Source: Tetraselmis striata (taxonomy: Eukaryota; Chlorophyta; Chlorodendrophyceae; Chlorodendrales; Chlorodendraceae). Taken from it: a stretch of DNA of 64,000 nucleotides. The stretch covers positions 1 to 64,000 of the forward strand of contig VCJN01003073.1 in NCBI GenBank assembly GCA_006384855.1, given 5' to 3'. Positions 21,259 to 33,103 of the stretch are shown here, piece by piece. The notes beneath the pieces are model-generated. The model was not told the origin of the DNA and did no database searches. It worked only from the letters and a program-made list of their open reading frames with translations. Made by a program: the position numbers and the translations under genes. Every line of letters begins with the position of its first letter. The first letter of the stretch is position 1.

Positions 21259-21579
21259 CCTGCATATTTAGCATGTATTGCCAGTAGGCTGGGCAATCGG
21301 CCTTACGAAAAGGCATGTAGCTGTAAAAGAAGAATTGATCGATTTTGTAAATATAGTTTGCAAAGCTTTCTATGATCCGATCATATCATTGGTGCATTTG
21401 ACCATTAAAGTAGATTTCATTATCGTTATGGTGGAACATAGCGTGTAACAGTTTCCGCCATGACATTATATGGTAACGTCTTGCAGAGGTCGGCTCTCGT
21501 GTTCGAGTCGACGCGATCGCATGATAATTCGCGTCGGCCCTTCTGGGGACCAACCGACAAAAAAGTTTGAACGGTAGTT

Positions 21580-22011
21580 TCAGGCCATATATTGCAATGA
21601 GAAACTTGTCAGGCCATGGGTTACGGTTCTTGTCTTGCTGGGTATATCATCATTTGTTATGTCAACCATCTGACTAACAATGAGGCACAGGTGATGTTCT
21701 AATACTGTTAAATTCAGTTGTGCCAGACAGACATCGTCGATTGATGTATCGATTATCGTTCCGTGTAGTGGGTTCGTCCGAGCACATGGTGACCAATAAA
21801 ATGAACGGCCGAGATGTGAATATGGTACAATAGAAACATCGAGTTGCTTATCAAGATTGTCAGTTGGCGTATTATGCAACACGACAGCAACATATGTTGG
21901 TGATTGTTCATCCCCACTGATTGAGGAGCTACCGTGTTCAACTCCAGTGGGTTGATTGGAAAGTCTGCGGCGGGGTAATTGCCGGCGCGCACGGTAGCTA
22001 CTACGCGACAT
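21580..22011 (-). CDS. Unknown ORF in the AT-rich block
   Basis: 143 residues from the ATG at 22011; an upstream in-frame ATG at 22224 would add a less convincing basic N-terminus. The N-terminus is Arg-rich, then Ser-rich, followed by a compact part with TYVAVVLHNTPTDNLDK and a Leu/Val-rich C-terminal helix region. No family was recognised. Confidence 0.4.
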   Translation of the reverse strand: MSRSSYRARRQLPRRRLSNQPTGVEHGSSSISGDEQSPTYVAVVLHNTPTDNLDKQLDVSIVPYSHLGRSFYWSPCARTNPLHGTIIDTSIDDVCLAQLNLTVLEHHLCLIVSQMVDITNDDIPSKTRTVTHGLTSFSLQYMA

Positions 22012-22365
22012 GCGCGTATGGTATGGTTGGTAAAAGCTTGCGAGAGCGAACGAGTAGGTAGACGAAGCACAAATGTGAGGGAAGGTGCGAGTGGTGGAGC
22101 GAGTGAGTGCTATTCCACTGAAGTGATGGTGGAGTATGATCTGGTTACAGGCCGACAGGCGCCGTGCCTGATATATCAGCAGGTGGCGCAATGTGGTCGA
22201 CAGGGCGCGGGCGCAGCCCGTCATCAGACGGGCGCGCTACGCGCCTAATGTGCAATGATGATTGGGGTTAGTGAGGGTATATCCTCACACACTCAAGCTA
22301 GAATCTTAACGTTACCAGTACAGGTGACAGTCATCAAACCTCTAAATTACCAAAAAGTGGGTTTG

Positions 22366-22540
22366 TTACTGCCTTTTTTGTAATTCACACCGGTCGTACC
22401 GGCCGCCCGGCCGCCGGCCGCCCGTCGTCCGTCGACGGGTCGGCGGGTCGGCGGACGCGGGGCTGTAGCGACTGCAACGTCGTAGCGACCACTACGACTG
22501 ATCCGTGCGGCTCTCTGGATTCCACACTCCTGCCAGGGGT
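22366..22540 (-). repeat. Dispersed repeat, copy 1
   Basis: Two parts are shared elsewhere: 22366-22393 matches 41565-41592 inverted (28 bp, one or two changes), and 22430-22535 matches 49375-49460 inverted. The middle is a run of GGCCGG-type words. It looks like one end of a repeat family with copies at 41.6 and 49.4 kb. Confidence 0.75.
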
Positions 22541-25500
22541 AGGTCTGCTTGTAAATATAGTCGCTATATCATATTCAGCACCGCCGAGCCGCCGTGAAAG
22601 CAGGGCGGATAACCGTCGCTGCTGATCCGCCTGCTCGGCATTGTCAGCATCTTCCCCGTCCTGCAATGACGATGCACAACCGGCTGCTGCTGCTACTCGG
22701 CACTACCGGCTGCTGCTGCTTCTCCCTGCGCGCTGCCGTTCCCAAACTTCTCGGGCGCCGCGCGCAGCTGTTGGCAGCTGGCGGCGACTTCGCGGGCCAG
22801 AGCCGTGCACGCGTAGCATCCTCCCCCCTCCCCGTAGCTCCTGCCACCAGAGAGGGCATCGCCCTTGTGCGCGGTGCGCCCCAGGGATTCCTTCTTGCAG
22901 CACAACGTGTCGGACGCGAGGACAAGAGCTCGCAGGCGGGGCAGGCCGACGCGCAACACGTGCATGCCCTCCTTGAATAACGTCATCACACAAACAATTC
23001 GCCCGACAAGCACCTCGCTCGCTCGCACTGCTCAGCGGGTATTCACAGCCCGGCCTCTCCCAGTGATTTTCGGAGGCCGGTGTAAAGAGAGGGAGGGGGA
23101 GAGGGAGAGGGCGAGAGACAGAGCGCACGTTCGCAAGGAAGCGTAAACGTAGAAACCCGCCATGCGAATTCCTGTTTTGAACACTTAACTATCGGCACAG
23201 GGGGGTAACGTACCCAAGGTAACAAAGCGGTTCTCGCATGCAGTATGAATCCCTGGGATGTGTGCAGAGGGATCTGAGCATCTTGCTGTGGCTGCCTCCA
23301 TGCAGGTACAGCAGTCGCTTGGGATAGCGAACCGGGGTCCTCCACAGCTCCTGCCAGCGCCATCCTTCTGTGTACTGGCCCCTCCACATCCGCAGGTAGC
23401 ACGCCACTGTGGCCGGCGGCAGCTGCCGCCGCCGCCGCAGCCACTGCGGCGGCTGGTACTGCGGGGCATGTTGGGCCCGCTAGCTGTGAAGCTCCACAGG
23501 CCGAGCGACACAGCGGCGCGGGTGAGCTCCTTCCCCCTTTGCGTGGCAACCTTAAGGCTGTCGCGCTCAGGGGCGGACCTGGGTGGCGGTTTCCTAGTTT
23601 CCGGTGTAGAAGCTGGTGTAATACGCATCAAGTATTTTCTGCATGACTCGTCAAATGCGTCAAGCAGTCAGAATAAAACTGGAATTCAAAAGTACTCAAG
23701 AAACATGTCAGCGCGGATATTGGGCGAGCACCAATCTTCACCAATGTGTTTTGTGCATGGGCATTGTTTTCTCTTGAGCGGTGGTCGATCGGAACCTTTG
23801 ACGCATCAAGGTGGCTGGCCCTTCCTGGCACAGGGCGGGACGACCTGGACGCCGCTGCTGCTCAGCTCAAGGCGCTGTGGCAGGAGATAGATAATGTGCG
23901 CCCCCATCCCCCCACTGCCCCAGCATCTAGACAGGGTTGGCCCTGCCCACGCCATGCACGGCCTCTGGCTAGCCCCCATGTGCTCAGCAACCAGGCAGAC
24001 AGCAAACACCTGCCAGCTCCGCCTTGAAGTCCGTCTCACTCTGTGGCTGGCGTCCTGAGGGGCTTGCACCTCTGTTGATATTGGATTGGCATTTTTGGGC
24101 AGCAGGCAGGCAGGGTCAGCAAGTAGTGGAACGGCGTCCTGGCTTAGCGCCACGCCTGATCTGTCAACCCAAAGCTCATCAGTGCCCGCGCCCACCAATG
24201 CAGGATATCCACCGCCAAGATGCAGCTTTGCCCGGCCGCCTCGCTGCCGCGGCCCCGGCCTCTCCCCCCAGAATAAGGTGCTGCAACTCCCACCCATTGC
24301 CGCCTGTGAACACACCGCAGGCGGTGCTGCTGAGCGATCAACTGCCTGTGGGAGCTGACTATGGGAGGCTGACTATGGGAGCTGATTGTGCAGGCTGGTG
24401 GAGCATCGGCTGTCCATCCAGTGTGCGCTGCGGCGTGGGGCAGACATCACGGCTGTGCTGCTCAGCTGCGCGGTGGCGCTGGGCGGCGGCGGCGGTTCCG
24501 ACGGCCGGCAAGGGAGCCTGCAGCTCCGTGTGGCTGAGGGCGGCGCGGCGCGGGTGTTGCACCTGCAGCCTCAGGTAGCCTTCCCTCTCAGCCCGAGTGC
24601 CATTGCAGTCTCTTGTATGCGATCCAAGCCGCGGTGCCTTTGTTCCGCACAGTAAGAGTCATGATGAGCACCATGCTGCAGCTGGTCCGTCCCATTTTCG
24701 GAATGGACGACACATGAGGGCTTAGAGTCGCTGCTCCCCCGGCTGCCAGTTCTGTTTTGACAGCGATGTGCCGCTGCCGAGCAGGGGGCGGAGGGCAAGG
24801 AGTCATGGGAGGCTCAGATCTTCGTGCCTCTGATTGGTAAGCTCCATCTGGCACACATCTACATGCATACATCTACACACATGCATCTCTCTCTCTCTCT
24901 CTCTCTCTCTGCTGCTGATTCCCATATGTATATATATGTCCAAATGTTTGCCCCTGTTGCCATCTTGCTTGGCTGGTGCGTTCGCTTGAGCTTGCTGTGT
25001 GCAAGCTCACACTACGCTGACCATTCGCCCCCCCCCCCCACTTGCACAGGGTCACACTCGCAGCTCAACCTGCCAGAAGTTGAGATCTTCAAGCACGGCA
25101 AGCTCTCTGCACAGGTGGCGCTGCCGCCCGCATCTTCCAGTGTACAATGAAGGACGCGCGCGCCACATTCCGGCTCGATGTTCCTGACCTCTCCCTCTTG
25201 ACCTCCTCAACGGCGTGCAACTACCCCTCGCCCCTTCTGAAGCACAGGATCTTGAGGCCATTCGGCCCATTTTGCTGGCCGCAAACACGATCACCGCCAG
25301 CTCCGCAGCCTTGCATCCCCGAGCGGGCCAGGCAGGTGTGTCAAATCCTTGGCGCACCCCCTGGTCTGCCGCCTGCTTTACTTCTCCTCGACTGCTGCCG
25401 CCTGCGTCGGACTGACACGGATGTGCTGGGCCTGGCAGACGGGCGGGGTGAGATGACCATACAGCGGCGCGGCCCGGGCCAGTCCCCGCCGATGCCCCCC

Positions 25501-25855
25501 GCTGAAGATGAAGGCGACGATTTTGGCAGCGCGGCAGCCAATAGCGCAGCCGCTAAGCTGCGCTCCATGGGTGCGCACTACCACCATTCTTGCTATCAAT
25601 GTGGTACCCTGAACATCCTCAGGATGGACCAGGGTATTGATCACTGTTGGTTGGCGCTGACCGCGAGCAGCGGCTGCTGCAGTGACCCCTCTGCATATCT
25701 CATATTCCAAACTGCGTCGCTTTTCTACAGCCAGTAGAGGTCCCAATTTGCGCACATCATGTACCTTACAGGACATGTCATTATCCTCTTGAAGGTATAC
25801 ACGAAGGCCTGCGTGAGCCTTGTGCCTAAAGGATGGCCAACACGCAGGTGCGCAG
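22541..25855. other. Gene-rich but unresolved stretch
   Basis: Candidate coding pieces exist on both strands. On plus, 24393-24574 (LVEHRLSIQCALRRGADI), 25052-25110 and 25213-25335 (LAPSEAQDLEAIRPILLAAN) end in good GT donors; they may be upstream exons of the AAA ATPase gene at 25856. On minus, 22693-23028 reads a 111-residue Cys-containing frame. I could not join these into phase-consistent models. A (TC)n run lies at 24888-24911, and a C13 run before an acceptor at about 25028. Confidence 0.35.
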
Positions 25856-27474
25856 GTCTTCCCGGCCGGGAACAAGTCAGGGGCGCCGCTTTCTTGGGCT
25901 GAGCTGGCGGGGTATGAGGCCCAGAAGGCCGTGATCGAGGAGACACTGCTGCTGGCGCTGCAGCGGCCCGAGGTCTATGAGCGCATCGCTCGCAGCACGC
26001 GCGCCGCCTTTGTCTCCAACCGCCCCCGCGCCGTCCTTTTCGAGGGGCCGCCCGGTACAGGCAAAACCACCAGCGGCCGCATCATTGCCAGCCAGGTGAC
26101 GCCGCCATCCCGTCCTAAGTGACAGCCCAATGCCAGTGTTTTATTGCTATACACCAGCTGCTTGTGGGCCATCATGACACGCCGCCACCACTCATGCCAC
26201 CCCTTTACGTCACTGCAATCCGCATCGCCAGGCAGCGGTGCCAATGGTGTACATTCCGCTGGAGGCGGTGATGAGCAAGTACTACGGTGAGAGCGAGCGG
26301 CTGCTGGCCCAGGCTTTCAGCGCCGCCGAGGCGCTTGGCGGATGCATTGTCTTCCTGGACGAGATCGACTCACTGGCCACCACGCGCGGGGGCGACATGC
26401 ACGAGGTGAGGAGCGTGTTCCCAGTTCAAAAGACAATAATGGGTATCGGTGTTATTGTCGCCGTCAAGTTGATGATGATGATGATGATAATATTACTATT
26501 AATAGTGATTCGCTGTGTATATCATTTGAGGTTACGGTTGTGATTGTAGGGACGGAAATTTTAGGTGACCTCAATGCTAGAAGAAGAATATACCTAGTTT
26601 GGAGGGGAGCCCCATCTTGTTCAAGAAGGGTGTACTAGAAATCATCACACAGCGACAATAAAGTATTGGATACGCCGCTATATTCAGTTTTGTTATCCCG
26701 CAGTGGATGACCTGCAGTGCTTCCTCAGGAGTTTATATGTTCACGTGGTGGATGTGCGGGGGTGAGTTAAAGTTCATTGTATATTGCTAGGGTTGCGGGT
26801 TTGGCGTGCTGGTCTTCGACCTTCAAGAGACCCAGCTGCTCTTACGAACAAACGCGCGCAAGGTCTGCGACCGCCCATGGCGTACGGCGGGCGCCACTTC
26901 AAGCTGGCAGATATTGGGGGTGAGGCGGGGAGGGCTGAGCTGCACCTCAACGTCTCCTCCCTTCGCACGCAGGCAACCCGGCGCTTGCTGGGCGTGCTGC
27001 TGCGGCAGCTGGATGGCTTTGATGGCGGCAAGCGCAGCGTCGTCATCGCGGCCACCAACCGCAAGCAGGACCTCGACCCCGCGCTGCGCTCCCGCTTCGA
27101 CGCCGCCGTGCGCTTTGGGCTGCCCGATGAGCCTTCTCGCGCCCAGATCCTGGCGCAGTACGCCCGCCACCTTAGCCCGCCTGACCTGGCTGCCCTGGCG
27201 GCTGCCACCGGGGGCTTCTCGGGCCGCGACCTCCGGGACGTCTGCGAGCAGGCGGAGCGCAGGTGGGCATCCAAGGTGCGCCCCCCCCCCTCCATCCCCC
27301 TCTGCCTGCCTCTTCCACCCCGCCTTTCCCACTCCATTGCTGCAGTTGCACTCCCTGGCTGATGTGGCGCTCCTGGCTGATTACAGATCATCCGGGGCGA
27401 CGTAGGCGAGGACATGCTCCCTGGCGTGTCGGACTACCAGGAAATGGCGCAGCGCAGGCGGGAGGAGGGCGCCT

Positions 27475-27476
<2 letters not shown>
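25856..27476 (+). CDS. AAA-family ATPase (C-terminal exons)
   Basis: Four phase-consistent exons: 25856-26095, 26232-26405, 26973-27275, 27387-27476 (stop TAG). Motifs in order: N-linker WAELAGYEAQKAVIEETL; Walker A EGPPGTGKT; pore-loop SKYYGESERLL; Walker B IVFLDEIDSLA; sensor 1 VVIAATNRKQDLD; arginine fingers ALRSRFDAA; sensor 2 GFSGRDLRDVCEQAERRWASK. All catalytic residues are present, so it should hydrolyse ATP. It most resembles the plant/algal single-domain AAA proteins of the At4g04180 type (function not established; recalled, not searched). N-terminal exons upstream are unresolved. Intron 3 begins GTGCGC followed at once by a C run. Confidence 0.88.

Positions 27477-27560
<84 letters not shown>
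27477..27560. repeat. (CA)n microsatellite
   Basis: About 42 CA units beginning at the base after the AAA gene stop codon, so it would form the start of its 3' UTR. Confidence 0.97.
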
Positions 27561-27561
<1 letters not shown>

Positions 27562-27654
27562 CCTCCCTCCTCTGTGAAAAGCCTCCCTTCCCTCAACCCC
27601 CCAGGGGCACATGAGCTTGGAAGATTGTTCGGCTTACTCTTACTTGTATATGTT

Positions 27655-27659
27655 TTACA
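27655..27659 (-). terminator. TGTAA polyadenylation signal
   Basis: TGTAA on the minus strand, about 110 bp past the stop codon of the gene at 27767-28844. This is the usual chlorophyte polyadenylation signal. Confidence 0.5.
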
Positions 27660-27766
27660 TTGACGAGTGGCACAGAGAACGCTTCTAAGAGTGCCATCGT
27701 CTGGCAAGGAATGATGCGTGCGGGCGCGCATCAGCACTCGCCGCGCACAGGCCAGGGGAAAGGTGG

Positions 27767-28149
27767 CTAGAGCTTGGAGGGAAGCTTAGGCGGCGCGTCC
27801 CCTGCCAGCTCGCGCGTGAGCTGCTTCTTGTCCATGAACAGCGCGTCCGACCCGCGACACTGCACAGTGAATCGCTTGGACTCGCTGCTCTCGCCGCGGT
27901 CCTCTCCGTTCCAGGAACCGGCCTGCATGAGGGCAGCGCGAGAGATATATGGGTGCTGCTGCTCTGTCCAACATAGGTAACATACAAAACACCTTGTCTT
28001 CATATACTCAAAGAAAAGGGACAAGGCCGTGAATGATAACTGTATGGGGTACCAAAACCGTTGATAGCCATTGCTGGTACAACACATTTACATCATCAGC
28101 AGCAGTGGCGCACAGCACAAGCAGTAGTAGTACTGTATCACGTCATGTC

Positions 28150-28181
<32 letters not shown>

Positions 28182-28844
28182 CCTTAGATGGAGCTGTGGG
28201 TGGTTAGAGGGCATCACCGCATCCCAGATGGGCAAGCGGCCACAGCTATCGCCACGACCACATATCTATACGGCGACCATATATAAAATCAAATATATAA
28301 ATGCTGCACTTCTCTCTGTGTTACACATCTCCAACAAAACTTCGTTTCGAGAGCCGCGCCGTGCAGCAGAGCGACAAACAGATTATTTGACAACAGTAAC
28401 GCTGCATAGCTGCCGGTGACTGCCGACGCGCGGGTGGAAAGTCGGGAACCCAAAGAATGGAGGAGTGGAGGAGCTTGCCTGCCACGTGGTGAAGGTGACC
28501 TCCAGCACGAAGTCGTGCGCCGCCTCCGGGGACGCCGGCAGCGCTAGCCGCCCCGACATGCTCTCGAGCGTGTAGCACTGCCCGCCGTCGTACAGCTGCG
28601 TGTCGTAGCGGAAGCTGCCATCTTGGTAGATTGCGAGCCGCAGCGTGAGCCGTTCGTTGTCATGGAGTTCCGTGGCGGGGCCGGTGAACTCGAAGCGAGC
28701 GCCGAGATAGCGCGCCCAGGGCGTGGGGGCGGACTGCGCGTCGCGGCGGGATGCTGCGCCTCCGCCGCTGCCAGAACCGCCGCCGCCGCTGCCCGCTGAC
28801 ATCTTCAGCGCCCTTCTCCGTTCCCGTCCGTCTTCGTCAAGCAT
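27767..28844 (-). CDS. Conserved-looking protein of unknown function (two exons)
   Basis: Exons 28479-28844 and 27767-27922 join in phase to 173 residues. After a Gly/Ser-rich start comes a compact beta-rich domain (YLGARFEFTGPATELHD, GSFRYDTQLYDGGQCYTLE, then FVLEVTFTTWQ), and it continues after the splice with AGSWNGEDRGESSESKRF. The repeating Thr/Leu/Tyr strands suggest a small beta-sandwich; I cannot name the family. The donor is GC (CAG/GCAAGC), not GT. A second in-frame ATG at 28802 is an alternative start. The gene lies tail to tail with the AAA ATPase. Confidence 0.75.
28147..28178. repeat. (GA)n microsatellite in an intron
   Basis: A run of GA units within the 556-bp intron of the minus-strand gene at 27767-28844. 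Confidence 0.9.
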
Positions 28845-28859
28845 CTGCGCCCAGATGCT

Positions 28860-29220
28860 AGCCTAACCCTCGCTACCTCGCCTACGCCGCTGATTGTGGC
28901 GCTGTTTTGGCTGCGCAACGGCGCGGGACGGGTAATTGGTATGGCAAGAACAAGGATTTTTTTCTGTCGAGCAACTGAAGGGCACTACTCCAGCAGCACG
29001 ACGCGAGGTGGACGACCGCCGCAGCAATAAAGTGACACTACCCCTATATTACTGAAAATTCGGGGCCCCTTCCCCCTGTTAACTACAGGTACAGGGGTGG
29101 GTTCATTACAGGGGTAGGAAGTAAAGTACTTACACGCACGTTTGTGTCCCCTTCCCCTAGTTCATGATAGGGGGTAGGTTCACTGTTAGGGGGTTCATTG
29201 TCGAGGTAGTGTCGATGCAA
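28860..29220. other. Intergenic
   Basis: 29060-29190 contains two loose copies of a GTTCATTACAGGGG/GTTCACTGTTAGGGG motif. No gene was seen. It ends at the left terminus of the palindrome-array transposon. Confidence 0.4.
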
Positions 29221-29540
29221 TATATATGTTAAGACCCATATGAAAACGTGACACATCTGCACATGTGTCGCCACATGTGCACATGTGTCATCGGGGGACA
29301 CATCTGCACATGTGTCATGTTGCTTTTGACACATGTGCACATGTGTTGCCTCGTGACACATCTGCATATGTGTCAAAATCAAAACGACACATATGCACAT
29401 GTGCTAGCACATGTACACATATGTCATTTTTCCGGCTGATCACGACACATGTGCACATGAGGCATGAACAGTATGGCTCATGTGCATATGTGTGGCCCGA
29501 CACGTGACACATGTACACATGTGTCATTTTCGAGTGTGAG
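29221..29540. repeat. Left terminal array of palindromes
   Basis: Ten units of a 20-bp palindrome, many perfect or with one change, arranged in close pairs with spacers of 0-12 bp. The order mirrors that of 33104-33436. It is a plausible array of transposase-binding sites. Confidence 0.9.
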
Positions 29541-29786
29541 ATAAGATACATATGAATATTCGTCCAGTTTCGTCCGCGGAATTCGAGCATGGGGTTCTAA
29601 TTTAGAATTATTGAAATATAAATATTCCGGAAGGCAAAAATTAATTATTTACGCATGACGGCCACTCGTTTGATGCCCTTAAAATGTATATTAAGGCACT
29701 ACAAAGCAACATCAGCCAGCAATGTACAAAAGAATGTCGTCAGCATTTAGACAATGGCAAAGTTAGTGTTGGCAGGTGTCATATCA

Positions 29787-30637
29787 TTACATTGATGCGC
29801 ATACACGGACATGGGTCAGAACTTGGGTAGTGGAAGCACCCTCGTCGTACATGTTCTCACATTTACTGTTGCCATTGTGAGACCGGGAGTTGCATTTCCT
29901 GCGTGCTTTGCGGCATGCACATACATTGGTTCTGCACGACACCTCAACACACCCTGACCAGCAAATAGGGATACAGAAGCCGAAGCATTGCGCACTGATA
30001 TCTGTTTCCAGTTGGCTTCTCTCGCCATTGTTCAAGCACACCCTGCAGCCCGTGTTGCGCTGGGACACTGTCACGCACACGATCAATATCCCCGTGGCCA
30101 AAAGTTGGCCTTATGACTCCAGCCTTGGCCGCAAGCCTGAAAGGCCATGCTCATTCACCTGAAACACCAGTTCAAAGCCATGATATGTCACACACCCAAT
30201 AAATCAAAACCACAAGCACATAGTACATAGGCAATGCCATAACAAAAATACATTTACATATACATAGGGATTGTTACCTCGATGACGATGCACACCAAGC
30301 ATTGTGCATCTGGCTTGGAGCGGTCGACGCTTGGAATTGGGATACGGACGACATCGCCAACCAATGGTGCTGGCCTATGACGTGCAGCCACTCTAGTCCG
30401 CATTGCTATGGCTTGCTTGGCCTGAACGTCAGCACACCTAGACCTGACGGCTTGGGGCTCTGGCGTGTCTGCGACGTCTGGGTCTAATTGGACAGACCGC
30501 TCCCGTGACTCAGAGCGCACCCAGCAGGACGTCAAACACAAACGCCCAAAGAATGCGAGGCTGAAGGCGCTCGCTACACAGCCGTCTGCAGCCATCTCCA
30601 CGGGCACCTCCTCCTGTTTCTTCACCCAGCACACCAC
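29787..30637 (-). CDS. C-terminal part of an integrase-like transposase
   Basis: One exon ends in GDVVRIPIPSVDRSKPDAQ and VCIVIEV with a GTAACA donor at about 30279. The next begins after CAG at about 30160 with FRLAAKAGVIRPTFGHGD. A frame change later comes the Cys cluster SCRTNVCACRKARRKCNS. The VGD-xxRIPIPxxDR block, the RLxxKxGxIRPTF block and the terminal CxCRKAxxxC-x-SRxH cluster occur together at the C-terminus of KRBA2-like integrase-derived transposases. Here one of the usual Cys is Ser (NSRSH), and the frame is broken, so it is probably inactive. Confidence 0.6.
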
Positions 30638-31208
30638 GTCGGCGACGCCGCAGCACCTCCGCCAGCCGCATCCCGTCCTTCGCGTCCACGTTCACGCCCT
30701 GCCCGGCACCGACACGGAGCGTCAGGCGTTGCGACGTTGAAGAAGCACATGTTATGGCAAACATCACATTGTCGCGGCGCAAAAGCAGGAGCCAATGCTG
30801 TGCCATCAATGGTGCTGACGGATGGGTGGATACATTAATATTTTATTTTCATGATTTAACATTCTCATACATATGCTACGGGTGCAGACGCGGTATTGAT
30901 AACACGGGGAATAGGAACCTGCCTTGCGTGCCACGTCAAATCTAGACGTAACAATAGCGGGACTATAGGGAGTGCTCTTATATAGCTTGCATAACTTGAG
31001 GTTTACAACAAAAATCTTATGGGTGAGTTGGCACCCGTACTTCTAATATCAAATATCCTATTTTATGTCAATATGTTTTTGCATCAAGTACGACCGAAAA
31101 GCTAACAGCCGTGATGGCATGCCGTCAAGCGTGCGGCAGAGCGTGCACCGCAAAGGCGATGGCGATGCGGACGGCGGCAAGCCCAGGGGGGGGGGTAGGG
31201 GGGGCAAC

Positions 31209-32968
31209 CTGGCAGGTGCTGCCACCGGAGCAGGTGCACTCTGCGATCTCCTCCTGGCTTGCCACGCCGCCGGCCTCCACGTTACCGCCGGCCAGACGCA
31301 GCGCCCCCAATGATAGGCCGCCGCTGCTGCCGTCCCCTGTATCCACGGCGGGGCAGACAAAGTACAACAGGGTGGAGTGGAGCTGCGCCATGGCGTCAAG
31401 GAGCGTGGGGTTCCACTCAACCTCCACCTCCACCTGCGCCCACGCCCCAAGCGCAGAGTTAGGCAAGCCGCTGTCGGGTCAAGCAAAGCGATGAGACGCA
31501 GCAACATGCAGGAACCCCCCTCCCCCCGCCCCCCCCCCCCCCCCCCCAACACACACAAAAGCCCCAAGCACAGCTGCCTTGGCTCACTGGAAGGACAGTC
31601 ACATACTCCCAGGCGGACGCACCACAGCCTTGTACGCTTCGCCACTGAGAGCCACAAGGTCGCTTAGCACGCCGCATCCGCTGCGGAAGCTCGGCGCCTG
31701 GCCCTGACTGGAACTGCACACCACGACAAGGATGCGCGCCACCTCTGTCTTCACGTTCGGCCCCCACTCATTGGCGCCTGCGGCCCCGAGCTCGGCGGGG
31801 GCCGCCGCTGCTTGCAACGTGTCTCGTCGCTCGTCTGCCTGCTGGTCCAGCTGCTGAGCATCGACAGCAGGGTCAGAGCAGACCAGAAGGGGAGACCTGT
31901 TGCCAGCTCACAGGAAGGGGGGGGGGGGGGGGGGCGGGGGCAGGACATGCTCATTCTCCGCCTCAGCCGCCGCCACCGCCAGCCATATTGCTTCCTCTTC
32001 GGGCGTTAGGCTCGCGCAAGGGCCCGACCCTGATGCGGACGGGGGCACTGGCCTCTTGACCAATACTTGACCAATACTTTACCCCCGCCACGAGTGAGAA
32101 GTTCGAATTTTCTCGCAGTAGGGGCTGCCTTCCTTTCCTGAAACCATAGCAACAGCGTCGAGGAGGGAAGTAAGACCATATCTAAAGCATACCATTTTTC
32201 AATTGTGTCAGGGATCATGAGAGATAGAGGAAGGACACGACAAGAGAGGGCGGCGGGGAGCAGGGGTGGAGATCGGGGGCATCATAGTCCAAGATCGCGC
32301 GAGGCAGGAACGCCATGGTCATATAATCTGATCGGTTGGTCGGTATAGGGAGGCAGAGGGACAGAGGGACTGCTGGGAGAACGACAGAGGGCCGGGGGGG
32401 GGGGGGGGGGGGGGGGGGCGGGGGGGGGGGGGGGTCTAGCCCCGCATCGCAAGGCGAGAGCGCCCATGGGCAACGTGGAGTAGGGGCGAGTGGCGGACGG
32501 CGGCCGCGGCGGCTCCTCGGCGGCGGCGGCGGCGGAGTGGCGTCGGCGGCTTACCTCCGATCCTACCTCAAGGGTGTCGTATATGCGCAAGCACTCCAGA
32601 GCTTGTGCGTACTCCGACTCGAATAATAGTGTCATGTTCTTCGCTTTGCTGGCCATATACTCCTGGAGCTTGGCGTTGAAAACCTGCCGATGCAGGTCGA
32701 CCCTGTAGGCAGTGCCCTCTGGAGGCGGCACAGCGTTGGGAGCGGGTGCCTGCAGGCCGGCAGCGCCACGGTGCGCCGAGCGGCCCACGTGCTGTGCAGC
32801 ATTGGCGCCATCCGGAGCGATAGCCGCCGCGGCTGGCTGGCCGTCGAGCATGACGTCCCGCAGTCGAGACCGCCTCGCCGGTTGGGGCCGGCGCTGGAGG
32901 GGGGCAAGGGGGCAAGGCGGGCTCGGAGTAGGGTACTGAGTGCGCGATCCAACATGTGCACGCGCCAT
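31209..32968 (-). CDS. Chimeric five-exon ORF: transposase N-terminus joined to unrelated exons
   Basis: Exons 32567-32968, 32083-32137, 31947-32047, 31623-31853 and 31209-31433 join in phase to about 338 residues with no stop. The first two (VFNAKLQEYMASKAKN, LLFESEYAQALECL, then RKFELLT) resemble the N-terminal domain of KRBA2-like integrases. The later exons (LTPEEEAIWLAVAAAE, VKTEVARILVVVCSSS, EVEWNPTLLDAMAQLHS) lack the HHCC and DDE parts that should follow, and look like a helical cellular protein I cannot name. Three donors are followed at once by C-rich runs. The 3' end is not resolved. Capture of host exons by the element is the simplest reading, but remains inference. Confidence 0.5.
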
Positions 32969-33103
32969 TTTGAACTGGCGGGCGAACCGCCGCCCGCGCG
33001 CCCGCCGCCCCTGTCAGGCAACCACCCCTGCACAACTTCCGCCGGCGGTTTATCGCCCCTCCGCAGGGTCGCTACTTATCTCGTTCTTCGCGGATAAGAT
33101 ACG

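Larger units (their letters stand above)
19899..22260 (-). other. AT-richer block, possibly a foreign or mobile element
   Basis: Base composition drops clearly relative to both sides, and three minus-strand ORFs of ordinary composition lie head to tail. The left edge (19899-19929) is a 31-bp motif repeated inverted at 6509-6539 with about three mismatches. No transposase, RT or viral hallmark was recognised. Terminal repeats at the right edge were not found. Confidence 0.45.

Noticed and set aside
21487-21515. tRNA-like B box (GTTCGAGTC)
   Set aside because: No matching A box or cloverleaf stems nearby.
27381-27737. Cys-Val repeat frames on minus after the AAA gene
   Set aside because: Translation of the (CA)n tract in the 3' UTR.
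29227-29236. Firm assignment of the palindrome-array element to piggyBac from its TTAA
   Set aside because: The inverted repeat continues outside the TTAA, and the encoded protein parts look integrase-like rather than piggyBac-like.
29083-29590. His/Cys/Met-rich frames that look like metal-binding proteins
   Set aside because: They are translations of the CACATGTG palindrome array.
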